A stretch of 64,000 bases of DNA. Source: Erythrobacter sp. NAP1 (GTDB lineage: Bacteria > Pseudomonadota > Alphaproteobacteria > Sphingomonadales > Sphingomonadaceae). The DNA is taken from the NCBI RefSeq assembly GCF_000152865.1, contig NZ_CH672390.1:248001-312000 (forward strand), given 5' to 3'. The position numbers and the translations under genes were made by a program. The notes under the pieces are model-generated. The model was not told the DNA's origin. It ran no database searches and worked only from the letters and a program-made list of their open reading frames with translations. Of the stretch, positions 29,391-37,672 are shown piece after piece (positions within the stretch are counted from its first letter, which is position 1; every line of letters begins with the position of its first letter).

Positions 29391-29405
29391 AGGCGAAACT
29401 ATAAG
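29391..29405. repeat. Leader element copy 1 (AGGCGAAAC-K-ATAAG)
   Basis: A 15-nt element located 108 nt before the start of the first paralogous membrane gene. It recurs with one difference at 29911-29925, 115 nt before the second paralogue. It may be promoter or leader sequence duplicated with the gene. Confidence 0.55.
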
Positions 29406-29423
29406 CGTTCGCTTTAAGATCAC

Positions 29424-29491
29424 GTCTCCGGGTGCATGAAGGACACTCGCGCGGGGCCTTTCAGGTTCAGCAGTCCTCAACGCCCGGAGAC
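29424..29491 (+). promoter_or_regulatory. Possible 5' UTR hairpin covering the ribosome binding site
   Basis: GTCTCCGGG at 29424-29432 is exactly complementary to CCCGGAGAC at 29483-29491. The latter contains the only good Shine-Dalgarno (CGGAGA) of the gene starting at 29499, so pairing would mask it. No known riboswitch is recognised. Confidence 0.4.
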
Positions 29492-29498
29492 TTCATCC

Positions 29499-29903
29499 AT
29501 GCAAGCCATTCTTTCCAGACGCGATGAAACCGGCGGAGCGATGCCGTGGCACATGCTGGCGGTGGGCATTCTTGTCCTTGTGTGGTCAATGATGGTCTTT
29601 GCCAAATACGGTGCTCTCGGCACGGCGTCGGGCGAAATTTCGGGCTGGACACAGGTTTACGTCGCGGCCTGCGTCTGGGGTAGTTTTGCAGGCGCCATAC
29701 TGCTGCTTGCGCGCTCGCGCTGGGCCGTTCAGGCTTTTGTGACGGGCATCGTGGGCATTATGGCAGCGTCTTTCACGATGATTGTTCTCAACAGCCCGGC
29801 GGGCAATATCTATCACATGCCAGCGCTGTTTGGCCTCTGGGTCATCACCCAGACTGCACTGCTCTACGCTCTTCGTGTGCGTTCTCGCGGGCTGCTGCGC
29901 TAA
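29499..29903 (+). CDS. Four-helix membrane protein, paralogue A
   Basis: A 134-residue inner-membrane protein of unknown function with four predicted helices (about 15-36, 50-72, 76-98, 104-126). The start is taken at the ATG after CGGAGA. It is a paralogue of the gene at 30026: shared features are PWH at the N-terminus, VWG..AG.IL.L.RSR.AV in the second helix, and a closing G.LR. It follows padR and may belong to the same regulatory neighbourhood, although the padR palindrome is not repeated here. Confidence 0.78.
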   Translation: MQAILSRRDETGGAMPWHMLAVGILVLVWSMMVFAKYGALGTASGEISGWTQVYVAACVWGSFAGAILLLARSRWAVQAFVTGIVGIMAASFTMIVLNSPAGNIYHMPALFGLWVITQTALLYALRVRSRGLLR

Positions 29904-29910
29904 GGCGCTT

Positions 29911-29925
29911 AGGCGAAACGATAAG
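29911..29925. repeat. Leader element copy 2 (AGGCGAAAC-K-ATAAG)
   Basis: Second copy of the 15-nt element found at 29391-29405, eight nucleotides after the stop of paralogue A and 115 nt before paralogue B. Confidence 0.55.
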
Positions 29926-30025
29926 TTCCTCGTCGATGCGGCGCTTGCAGGGCGCGGCTTGATCTGACACTCCTTGCCCTGACGGGTCGCCCTTCAGTGG
30001 TCGCGATATCGCGGGGAGAGACATA

Positions 30026-30454
30026 ATGAACATAATCGGGCGCGCGAAAACGCCGTGGCACCTTTGGGTGGTCGGCGTACTTACTCTGCTATGGAATTCG
30101 GTTGGCGGGTTCAGCTACACCATGACCCGGCTCGGCCTGCTCGAAAGCCTCGGCATGAGCGAGACCGAGATCGCCTTTTTCGAAAGCCATCCGGTCTGGG
30201 CCAACACCTTTTGGGCGATGGGCGTTTGGGGAGCGATTGCCGGTTCGATCCTGATCCTATTGCGCTCGCGCTACGCGGTTCATGCGACCGTGATCGCGAT
30301 CATTGGCCTGATCGGCACGACCATTTTTCAGTATGCGATGATCGAAGTGCCCGAGAGCCTGCAAAGCCCTGCGCTCACGATCATGATCTGGGTGACCACG
30401 CTGTTCATGCTGATCTACGCATCGCGCATGACGCAAAATGGCGTGCTTCGTTAA
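30026..30454 (+). CDS. Four-helix membrane protein, paralogue B
   Basis: A 142-residue inner-membrane protein and tandem paralogue of the preceding gene. The start has a GGGGAGAGAC ribosome site. Helices lie at about 10-30, 60-82, 86-106 and 114-134; the VWGAIAGSILILLRSRYAV segment aligns with paralogue A. The N-terminal loop is about 10 residues longer. No catalytic residues or known domain are recognised. Duplication of gene plus leader suggests dosage or specialised use of the same protein type. Confidence 0.78.
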   Translation: MNIIGRAKTPWHLWVVGVLTLLWNSVGGFSYTMTRLGLLESLGMSETEIAFFESHPVWANTFWAMGVWGAIAGSILILLRSRYAVHATVIAIIGLIGTTIFQYAMIEVPESLQSPALTIMIWVTTLFMLIYASRMTQNGVLR

Positions 30455-30473
30455 CCAGCCTGCGTCGGCCAGC

Positions 30474-31673
30474 CTACTGGGCTTCGGCTGCCTGCAACGC
30501 GCGGCGGTCTTCGATGAGGCGGATATAGGTGTCGGCGACGACCTGGTTGATCGCGTCCCAACTGTATTCGAAGCTGCGTTCTTCGCCCGCGCGTCCATGC
30601 GCCATGCGAAGCGCAGGGTCGGTGCAGTAGGGCGCGATAGCCTCGGCCAGCCCTTCGCTGTCGGGGGACTTGTCGCCCTTCTTTCCCGTTAGCGGGACGA
30701 GCCTGCCGGTGACGCCATCATTGACGAGGCTTGATGCGCCGGTTGCGCCAGCTGCGACGACAGGAAGGCCGCAAGCCATGGCTTCGAGAGTGACGTTTCC
30801 GAATGTCTCGGTGACGCTGGGGTTGAAGAAGATATCCCCGCTCGCCAATGCCTGCCCCAGATCCTCGCCGGTCTTGAACCCTGCGAAGATACCACCGGGC
30901 AGCGCGTCCTTGAACCAGTCATGCGCAGGCCCGTCGCCGATGACCAGCACCTTGTGCGGGACCTGGCGCTTTCTCAACTGAACGATGGTCTCGGCAAAGA
31001 CGTCGAGGCCCTTTTCCATGACCAGCCGCCCGAGAAACACGATCGCCACGTCGTCGTCCTCAAGACCCATTGAGCGACGCCATTCGAGATCGCGCTTTTG
31101 CGATGAGAAGATCGTGCGATCCACCCCGCGCGACCACAGCGCGATATCGTCATGCATGTCCATCGCCAGCAATTCGTCGATCATGCTTTGCGAAGGCGCG
31201 ACCAGCGCATCGCAGCGGTTGTAGAATCGCTTGAGAATGCCGACCACCAGAGGCTCGGTAAAAGCGAGGCCGTAATAACGCGGATAGGTTTCGAACCGGG
31301 TGTGCACGCTCGCCAGCACGGGAATGTCGTGCTGCTGCGCCCAGCGAAGCGCGGCGTGCCCTGCCGGGTCGGGCGAGGAGAGGTGCACGATATTCGGCTT
31401 GAACTTTTCCAGATCGCGCTTGACCGCGCCGCCAAGGCGCAGCGGAAGGCGATACTCCCCGCGACCCTTCACCGGCATCCGCACATTGGGCACTCCGACA
31501 AGGTCGCCGGTCGGCGGAAAATCGGGTTCGGCGACCTTGGGGGAATAGACGCGCACGCTCGCGCCCTTGTCGAGAAGCGACCCCACAAGGCGGTTTAGCG
31601 CCTGGTTCGCTCCATCACGGGTGTAATTGTAATTGCCACTGAACAGGGCAATGCGAAGGTCGTCTGTCTGCAT
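30474..31673 (-). CDS. GT4-type glycosyltransferase
   Basis: A 399-residue GT-B fold glycosyltransferase. The N-terminal domain has the acceptor-site loop FSGNYNYTRDGANQALN; the C-terminal domain has FLGRLVMEKGLDVF and the nucleotide-sugar motif SVTETFGNVTLEAMACGLPVVA with the expected EX7E arrangement. SVHTRFETYPRYYGL is reminiscent of enzymes that glycosylate diacylglycerol or make glycolipids, but the acceptor cannot be decided from sequence. An ATG 12 nt upstream is an alternative start; neither has a strong ribosome site. It stands alone, convergent with paralogue B and divergent from serC. Confidence 0.87.
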   Translation of the reverse strand: MQTDDLRIALFSGNYNYTRDGANQALNRLVGSLLDKGASVRVYSPKVAEPDFPPTGDLVGVPNVRMPVKGRGEYRLPLRLGGAVKRDLEKFKPNIVHLSSPDPAGHAALRWAQQHDIPVLASVHTRFETYPRYYGLAFTEPLVVGILKRFYNRCDALVAPSQSMIDELLAMDMHDDIALWSRGVDRTIFSSQKRDLEWRRSMGLEDDDVAIVFLGRLVMEKGLDVFAETIVQLRKRQVPHKVLVIGDGPAHDWFKDALPGGIFAGFKTGEDLGQALASGDIFFNPSVTETFGNVTLEAMACGLPVVAAGATGASSLVNDGVTGRLVPLTGKKGDKSPDSEGLAEAIAPYCTDPALRMAHGRAGEERSFEYSWDAINQVVADTYIRLIEDRRALQAAEAQ

Positions 31674-31794
31674 TGCCGGGCACATCTAAGGCAGTCGCGC
31701 GTTGAATGCGAGAGGCTTGCGACAAGCATTTGATCTTTGCCCAAATCACTTTCACCGATTGCGGAGGATTTCTCATTGACTCTTCGCAGCGCAA

Positions 31795-31860
31795 CATTAG
31801 TTCGGCCAGCGGGCCACGCGGTCCCAACGCCGCGCGTGCTCTCTGTAAGGAGAGAATACA
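31795..31860 (+). ncRNA. serC leader RNA motif
   Basis: Two consecutive hairpins lie directly before serC: CACGCG (31815-31820) with CGCGTG (31833-31838), then CTCTC (31839-31843) with GAGAG (31850-31854), the latter burying the AAGGAG ribosome site. A conserved serC RNA motif is known upstream of serC-serA in Alphaproteobacteria, and position plus layout match. The exact 5' boundary is uncertain. It is expected to control serine synthesis at translation. Confidence 0.65.
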
Positions 31861-33039
31861 ATGACTGACTACACTCGCGGGCTCATGCACGAGCCCCCGC
31901 TCAAACCTGAGCGCCCCCAATTTTCTTCCGGTCCCACGGTAAAGTTCCCGGGCTGGTCCCTCGACAAGCTGAAAACCGATTCGCTCGGGCGCTCGCACCG
32001 CTCGGCAACCGGCAAGTCGCGTCTGAAATACGCGATCGACCTGTCGAAGGAACTGCTCGGCATTCCGGAGGACTATCTGGTCGGCATCATGCCGGCATCG
32101 GACACCGGCGCGCTTGAATGCGCGATGTGGACGATGCTCGATCCCGCGCGCCCGGCCACGGTCGCAGCGTGGGAAAGCTTTGGCAATGTCTGGATCCAGG
32201 ACGCGGTGAAGCAGCTGAAGCTTCCCAACCTGCAAACGCTTTCGGCCGATTACGGCGAGATTCCCGATCTCTCCACCATTCCGCAGCGCAACGACGTGGT
32301 GTTCACCTGGAACGGCACGACGAGCGGAGCGATGATCCCGAACACCGACTGGCTCGAGCCGGGCCGCGAAGGCGTCACCATCAACGATGCGACCAGCGCC
32401 ATTTTCGCTCAGGAAATGGACTGGCCCAAGCTCGATGCCACGACCTACAGTTGGCAGAAGGTGATGGGTTCCGAAGCCCAGCACGGCATGCTGATCCTGT
32501 CGCCCAAGGCGGTCGAACGGATCGAAAGCTACGATCCCCCTTGGCCTCTGCCCAAGCTGTTCCGCCTGAAAAAGGGTGAAAAGCTCAATCGCGGCATCTT
32601 CGAAGGCGCGACGATCAACACGCCTTCGCTGCTTGCGACAGAGGATTACATCGCTGCGCTCGAATGGGCGAAGTCAATTGGCGGGCGTCAGGCGATGTTC
32701 GAACGCGCCGATACCAACGCCAATATCGTCAAGGACTGGATCGAGGCGAAGCCCTGGCTGCGCAACATGGTCTCCGACCCGGCGAAGCGCACCAATACCG
32801 GCGTCTGCATGATGTTCCAGGGCGACTGGTACGAAAGCCTCTCGGCTGAAGATCAGGCGGCTGTGCCGAAAAAGATCGTCAAGATGCTCGAAGAACGCAA
32901 TGTCGGTCTCGACTTCAACGGCTATCGCGACGCACCACCGAGCTTACGCATCTGGTGCGGCGGCACGGTCGAGGCGGAGGATATCAAGCGCCTCCTGCCC
33001 TGGATCGAATGGGCCTACGAAAACGTCAAGAACGGCTGA
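31861..33039 (+). CDS. serC: Phosphoserine aminotransferase
   Basis: PLP-dependent class V aminotransferase converting 3-phosphohydroxypyruvate and glutamate to phosphoserine, the second step of serine synthesis (also used in pyridoxine synthesis). It has 392 residues, the long alphaproteobacterial form. The PLP lysine is K200 in TYSWQKVMGSEAQHG, and the substrate-loop start RPQFSSGPTVKFPGW is diagnostic. The start follows AAGGAGAG within the leader hairpin. serA follows 131 nt downstream with a dispersed palindromic repeat between. Confidence 0.96.
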   Translation: MTDYTRGLMHEPPLKPERPQFSSGPTVKFPGWSLDKLKTDSLGRSHRSATGKSRLKYAIDLSKELLGIPEDYLVGIMPASDTGALECAMWTMLDPARPATVAAWESFGNVWIQDAVKQLKLPNLQTLSADYGEIPDLSTIPQRNDVVFTWNGTTSGAMIPNTDWLEPGREGVTINDATSAIFAQEMDWPKLDATTYSWQKVMGSEAQHGMLILSPKAVERIESYDPPWPLPKLFRLKKGEKLNRGIFEGATINTPSLLATEDYIAALEWAKSIGGRQAMFERADTNANIVKDWIEAKPWLRNMVSDPAKRTNTGVCMMFQGDWYESLSAEDQAAVPKKIVKMLEERNVGLDFNGYRDAPPSLRIWCGGTVEAEDIKRLLPWIEWAYENVKNG

Positions 33040-33065
33040 TTCACCGCGCGTTACCTGATTTCTGG

Positions 33066-33154
33066 CGTCACCCCGGACTTGGTCCGGGGTCCCGCTAGTT
33101 CCCTTTTCTCCTCCCGCAACAAGAAGCGGGGTCCCGGATCAAGTCCGGGATGAC
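33066..33154. repeat. Inverted pair of palindromic repeat units in the serC-serA gap
   Basis: GTCACCCCGGACTTGGTCCGGGGTCCCGC is followed 30 nt later by its near reverse complement ending CCGGGATGAC. Each unit is itself palindromic (CCCCGGACTTGGTCCGGGG). Units of this type are common dispersed elements in alphaproteobacterial genomes. The pair could form one long hairpin or two short ones between the two cistrons. Confidence 0.75.
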
Positions 33155-33170
33155 GATTGGAGTGCTTCCA

Positions 33171-34754
33171 ATGACAAAACCCAAAGTCCTCATTTCCGAC
33201 AAGATGGACCCCAATGCAGCGCGCATTTTTGAAGAGCGCGGCTGCGAGGTCGACGTCATCACCGGCGAAACGCCAGAAGAGTTGAAAGCGCGTATTGGCG
33301 AGTATCACGGCCTCGCCATCCGGTCCTCGACCAAGGTGACGGCCGAAATTCTGGATGCTGCGACGAACCTTAAGGTCATCGGCCGCGCCGGGATCGGTGT
33401 CGACAACGTCGATATCCCTTATGCGAGCGGCAAGGGCGTGGTGGTGATGAACACCCCGTTCGGCAACTCGATCACCACAGCCGAACACGCCATTGCGATG
33501 ATCATGGCGCTTGCCCGGATGATCCCGGCGGCAGATGCACGCACCCAGAATGGCGAGTGGCCCAAGAAAGACTTCATGGGCATCGAAGTGACGGGCAAGA
33601 CGCTTGGCCTGATCGGGGCCGGCAATATCGGCTCGATCGTCGCCAGCCGCGCTCTGGGCCTTCGCATGAAGGTCATCGCGTATGATCCGTTCCTGACCGA
33701 AGACCGTGCTGTCGAAATCGGGGTGGAGAAGGTCGATCTCGACAACCTGCTCTCGCGCGCCGATTTCGTGAGCCTGCACACACCGCTCACCGATGAAACC
33801 CGCAACATTCTCAGCCGCGAACGGCTTGAGAATGCGAAGCCCGGCATCCGCATCGTCAATTGCGCGCGCGGCGGGCTGATCGACGAGGTCGCGCTCAAGA
33901 ACTGCCTCGAAAGCGGTCAGGTCGCAGGCGCCGCGCTCGATGTGTTTGCCGAGGAACCGGCGAAGGAAAATCCGCTGTTCGGCGCGCCCAACTTTATCTG
34001 CACCCCGCACCTTGGAGCATCGACGACCGAAGCGCAGGTGAACGTTGCGCTGCAGGTGGCCGAGCAGATGAGCGACTACCTCGTCAATGGAGGCGTCACG
34101 AACGCGCTCAACATGCCTTCGCTCTCCGCCGAGGAAGCGCCGAAGCTCAAGCCCTACATGTCGCTCGCCGAAAAGCTCGGCAGCCTCGTGGGACAGCTCG
34201 CCCATGGCAACCTCACCAAGATCAGCATCGAGCGTGAAGGTGCAGCGGCAGAGCTCAACGGCAAGCCGATCACCGGCGCGGTGCTGGCGGGCTTCATGCG
34301 CCGCTATTCCGACACGGTGAACATGGTCAACGCGCCGTACCTTGCGAAGGAACGCGGCCTGGATGTGAGCGAGATCCGCCACCAGCGCGAAGGTGCGTTC
34401 AACACGCTCATCCGCGTCTCGGTCGAAACCGATGCGGGCACGCGCTCGGTCGCCGGTACCTTGTTCGGCAAGGACGCACCGCGCCTCGTCGAGATTTTCG
34501 GCATCGGGATCGAAGCCGACCTCGACGGCAACATGCTTTACGTCGTCAACGACGATAAGCCGGGCTTCATTGGGCGCATCGGTACGCTGCTGGGTTCACA
34601 GGGCATCAATATCGGCACCTTCAACCTCGGTCGCCGCGATGCGGGCGGGGAAGCGGTGCTGCTTTTGAGCCTGGACGATGAGCCCAGCGCGGACGTGATG
34701 GCCGAGGCCGAGAAGGTCGAAGGCGTGAAAATGGTCAAGGCGCTCAGCTTTTAG
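33171..34754 (+). CDS. serA: D-3-phosphoglycerate dehydrogenase
   Basis: NAD-dependent oxidoreductase for the first committed step of serine synthesis. The 527-residue length is that of the long (type I) enzyme: substrate domain, Rossmann domain with LGLIGAGNIGSIVASRA, active-site CARGGLID and HLGASTTEAQ, intervening domain from about 320, and a C-terminal ACT domain (about 455-527, LYVVNDDKPGFIGRIGTLLG) for serine feedback. GGAG lies ten bases before the ATG. It forms an operon with serC. Confidence 0.97.
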   Translation: MTKPKVLISDKMDPNAARIFEERGCEVDVITGETPEELKARIGEYHGLAIRSSTKVTAEILDAATNLKVIGRAGIGVDNVDIPYASGKGVVVMNTPFGNSITTAEHAIAMIMALARMIPAADARTQNGEWPKKDFMGIEVTGKTLGLIGAGNIGSIVASRALGLRMKVIAYDPFLTEDRAVEIGVEKVDLDNLLSRADFVSLHTPLTDETRNILSRERLENAKPGIRIVNCARGGLIDEVALKNCLESGQVAGAALDVFAEEPAKENPLFGAPNFICTPHLGASTTEAQVNVALQVAEQMSDYLVNGGVTNALNMPSLSAEEAPKLKPYMSLAEKLGSLVGQLAHGNLTKISIEREGAAAELNGKPITGAVLAGFMRRYSDTVNMVNAPYLAKERGLDVSEIRHQREGAFNTLIRVSVETDAGTRSVAGTLFGKDAPRLVEIFGIGIEADLDGNMLYVVNDDKPGFIGRIGTLLGSQGINIGTFNLGRRDAGGEAVLLLSLDDEPSADVMAEAEKVEGVKMVKALSF

Positions 34755-34830
34755 ATAGCCCGCCAATCTGCTCGAATTCGCCATCCGTGCTTTACGCATG
34801 GATGGCGATTTGAGTAGGGACCGCCGCGAC

Positions 34831-35946
34831 ATGACCAATTCAACTGATCTCCTCCCCGTCGGCCTTGAAGACCGGCTGCCTGCGTCCGCCGCGCGGATCA
34901 CCGCCGCCATGCGCGCTTGCCTCGATGCGCTGGGGAGCCATGGCTATGACCGGGTGCGCCCGCCGCTGCTCGAGTTCGAAACCGCGCTCGCCGCCCGGAT
35001 GGAAGGCGTAGCTACCCGCCGCACCTTCCGCATGGTCGATCCGGCCAGCCTGCGCACGCTCGCTTTGCGCAGCGACATCACCCCGCAGATCGGGCGGATC
35101 GCATCGACCTCGCTCGCCAGTGCGCCGCGCCCGCTGCGGCTCGCTTATTGCGGCGACACTGCGCTGATCCAGGCGAGCCAGCTCGACCCGGCGCGCGAGC
35201 GTTTGCAGTTGGGAGCAGAGCTGATCGGTGCTGACACGGTCGAGGCCGCTGGCGAGATCGTCAGCCTTGCGATCGAGGCGCTGGGCGCGGCTGGCCTCAC
35301 TGGCATTTCGGTCGACTTCACCTTGCCCGACCTCGTCGACACGCTTGCGGCGCGCGATGGGCTGGAGGAAGGCGCGATCGACGCGATCCGGCGTGAGCTC
35401 GATACGAAGGATGCAGGAGGGCTGAAGCAGGCGGGTGGGGCCGATTATCTGCCGCTGCTTTATGCAACTGGCCCCTTCGAAGACGCGCTCGCCAAGCTGC
35501 GCGAGATCGACGCGGGCGGAGTGCTGGCAACCCGGCTCGACGGGCTTGAGGCGATCGCCGCGCGGATCGGCGACGTTCAAGGTCCCGGGGCCCGCATCAC
35601 GCTCGACCCGACCGAGCGGCATGGGTTCGAATATCAAAGCTGGTTCGGCTTCACGATCTACGCCGACGGTGTTCGCGGCGCTGCCGGGCGGGGGGGGACT
35701 TACCGGATCGGCGGAAGTGAGGAGGCAGCAACCGGCTTCACGCTCTATGTCGACCGCCTGTCCGCCGCCGCTCCGCAGCCCGAGACACCGCGCACGGTCT
35801 ACTTGCCGACCGGCCACGATACCGCAAAAGCCGCAGAGCTTCGCCGCGAAGGCGCGCGCACCATCGCGCAGCTGGGCGAGGGTGAAGACCCACAAGCGCT
35901 CGGCTGCACGCACGCCTTAAACGGCTCGGATCTGACCGGGCTTTGA
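34831..35946 (+). CDS. hisZ: ATP phosphoribosyltransferase regulatory subunit
   Basis: Class II aminoacyl-tRNA-synthetase-like protein that forms the hetero-octamer with short-form HisG in the first step of histidine synthesis. It has 371 residues. HisRS-like features are LLPVGLEDRLP at the start, RPPLLEFE and the motif 2-like TFRMVDP...LALRSDITPQIGRIA. The catalytic HisRS signature GGGGTY is reduced to GRGGTYRIGG. An upstream ATG at 34798 is possible, but 34831 has AGGGA upstream and gives the usual N-terminus. No hisG is nearby. Confidence 0.88.
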   Translation: MTNSTDLLPVGLEDRLPASAARITAAMRACLDALGSHGYDRVRPPLLEFETALAARMEGVATRRTFRMVDPASLRTLALRSDITPQIGRIASTSLASAPRPLRLAYCGDTALIQASQLDPARERLQLGAELIGADTVEAAGEIVSLAIEALGAAGLTGISVDFTLPDLVDTLAARDGLEEGAIDAIRRELDTKDAGGLKQAGGADYLPLLYATGPFEDALAKLREIDAGGVLATRLDGLEAIAARIGDVQGPGARITLDPTERHGFEYQSWFGFTIYADGVRGAAGRGGTYRIGGSEEAATGFTLYVDRLSAAAPQPETPRTVYLPTGHDTAKAAELRREGARTIAQLGEGEDPQALGCTHALNGSDLTGL

Positions 35947-35962
35947 GACGAGAACGGATTGC

Positions 35963-36352
35963 ATGGACGACAAAGCAGAGCCAATCGCCATCGATCCCGA
36001 CCCGCTCGCCCCTTACGCCATCGCGCCAGCTTGGCGGGTGGGGGATTTGCTGTTTCTCTCTGGCCAGGCTGCCATCGACGAAGAGGGCACGATTGTCGGA
36101 GAAGGCGATTTCGACGCGCAGCTCGCGCAGACCTTCGCCAATATCGAGCGGGTTCTGGCTGCGGCGGGGAGCGACCTTTCGAAGATCGTCAAGGTCACGA
36201 TCTACATGACCGACATGGCGCATTTCCCGAAGATCGTAGAGGCGCGGAAGCGTTACTTCACACCGCCATACCCCGCCGACACGACCGTCGAGGTGAAGAG
36301 CCTCGCTCTGCCAGAACTGATGGTCGAGATCGACGTCACCGCGACCGTGTGA
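35963..36352 (+). CDS. RidA/YjgF/YER057c family protein lacking the catalytic arginine
   Basis: A 129-residue Rid-family protein, normally a trimeric enamine/imine deaminase. FLSGQAAID, the helix FANIERVLAAAGSDLSKIVKVTIYMTD and the closing LMVEIDVTA fit the family. In RidA proper the sequence PARS..VEV carries the catalytic Arg. Here it reads YPADTTVEV, so Asp106 replaces that residue and classical imine deaminase activity is doubtful. Its stop abuts the stop of the convergent hydrolase. It is 16 nt after hisZ and probably co-transcribed. Confidence 0.87.
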   Translation: MDDKAEPIAIDPDPLAPYAIAPAWRVGDLLFLSGQAAIDEEGTIVGEGDFDAQLAQTFANIERVLAAAGSDLSKIVKVTIYMTDMAHFPKIVEARKRYFTPPYPADTTVEVKSLALPELMVEIDVTATV

Positions 36353-37426
36353 TCAGCTAAACACCCGCGCCAGAAACGCATCCACCGCCTGCGTCTGAGC
36401 GGCGCCCGCCTCGGTGCCAAGCTCGCGGTTCATGCGGCCATGGTCAGTGCCAGCGATCGACACCGCCTCAGCGCTTGCCCCCTGCGCACTGAGCGCATCG
36501 ACGAGCAAGCCAGCCTGCTTTTGCGCAACATCGCGCGCGGCCACGTAAAGCGCGAGCCAATTGGGCGCATCCTCTCCGCCCACATGGGTTACCGGCGACA
36601 AGGCTGCCTGCCGCGCAGGGTCGGTGCCAAAGGCGTTGTTGTAGATCTGGAAGGCTTGCGGCTGGGCCTCGGCCATGTTCGCAGCCACGTCGTATCCAGC
36701 GCCATCGAGCAGGATCACGCCCTTGACCGCATCAAACGCCTCGCCAGCATAGGTCGGATCGGTTGCAACCAGCGCCGCAAGATGCGCGCCTGCCGAGTGA
36801 CCCATCAGCACGATCTGCTCACCATCAAAGCCGAACGCGCTCGCCTGTCCGCGCAGCGCGTTGATTGCAGCGCCCACATCGCGGGCCTGATCTTCCACCG
36901 GAGCGCCGGGCAGCACCCGGTATCCGGCCGAGGCAAAGTAATAGCCGGTCTTGTTAAAGTGGCCGGGCTTCGCCTGCACGTTCTCGTGGCTGCCGAAGGA
37001 CCAACCTCCGCCATGGATGAAGAGCACCATCGGCAGGTCCTCGACCGCGTCATCGGGCGCATAGATGTCGATCTGCTGGCGCTGGTGTTCGCCATAGATC
37101 ACCGTGTGCGAGACTTTGGCAGGGACGTAGCTGGCGGATGTGTCGGGCTGCTGACCCTCCCGGTTTCCGCGCCCTTCGCGCCCACCGCGCCGCTGTTGCA
37201 CGCGCTCACGGATCTCGCTCGCGCAGCTTTCCGACAATTCCGAGAAGCGTTCCTGTAGGCACGACCGGATCTGCGAACGATCCGATCCACACAATTGACG
37301 GATTTCGCTCATGCAGGAGCGCGAGGGGCGGTCGCGCTGTTGGGCGTAACTGGTGCTGGCAAGGACAAGGCTGCCAAGGGCTGCAAGACCTGCGGCCTGA
37401 AATGCAAAAGGACGTGAGAAGCGCAT
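36353..37426 (-). CDS. Exported alpha/beta hydrolase with N-terminal Cys-rich repeat
   Basis: A 357-residue exported esterase-like protein. AGAGGAA precedes the ATG, and the signal peptide ends TSYAQ near residue 29. Residues about 35-80 form a cysteine-rich segment (CMSEIRQLCGSDRSQIRSCL then SELSESC) resembling the GLG1-type cysteine-rich repeat. A low-complexity Arg/Gly/Gln linker follows. The hydrolase domain has oxyanion motif HGGGWSFGS, nucleophile elbow GHSAGAHLAAL and a likely catalytic His in GTDHGRMNRELG, like BD-FAE/hormone-sensitive-lipase-type carboxylesterases. The substrate is unknown. Confidence 0.87.
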   Translation of the reverse strand: MRFSRPFAFQAAGLAALGSLVLASTSYAQQRDRPSRSCMSEIRQLCGSDRSQIRSCLQERFSELSESCASEIRERVQQRRGGREGRGNREGQQPDTSASYVPAKVSHTVIYGEHQRQQIDIYAPDDAVEDLPMVLFIHGGGWSFGSHENVQAKPGHFNKTGYYFASAGYRVLPGAPVEDQARDVGAAINALRGQASAFGFDGEQIVLMGHSAGAHLAALVATDPTYAGEAFDAVKGVILLDGAGYDVAANMAEAQPQAFQIYNNAFGTDPARQAALSPVTHVGGEDAPNWLALYVAARDVAQKQAGLLVDALSAQGASAEAVSIAGTDHGRMNRELGTEAGAAQTQAVDAFLARVFS

Positions 37427-37672
37427 ACGGGGGTTCCTCTCTTCGAACTGGGTGCTTTCAATCAAGCCAATCGCGGCGCTGCGGGCAAGCGCTCGCGGGT
37501 CGCGCTTTGTAACAGCGTGCGCTCATCTCCAATGCACCCACCACATTCGCGCACGATCTGAGTAGGTTGCAGCGCCAATCGGGCAATCAAGCTGTTATTC
37601 ACTTGCGAATGCTTATAGGCTTTTGCCGAATCCACCGTGTCAAACCCCGCAGTTTCGCCAAAGGGGACGTCA

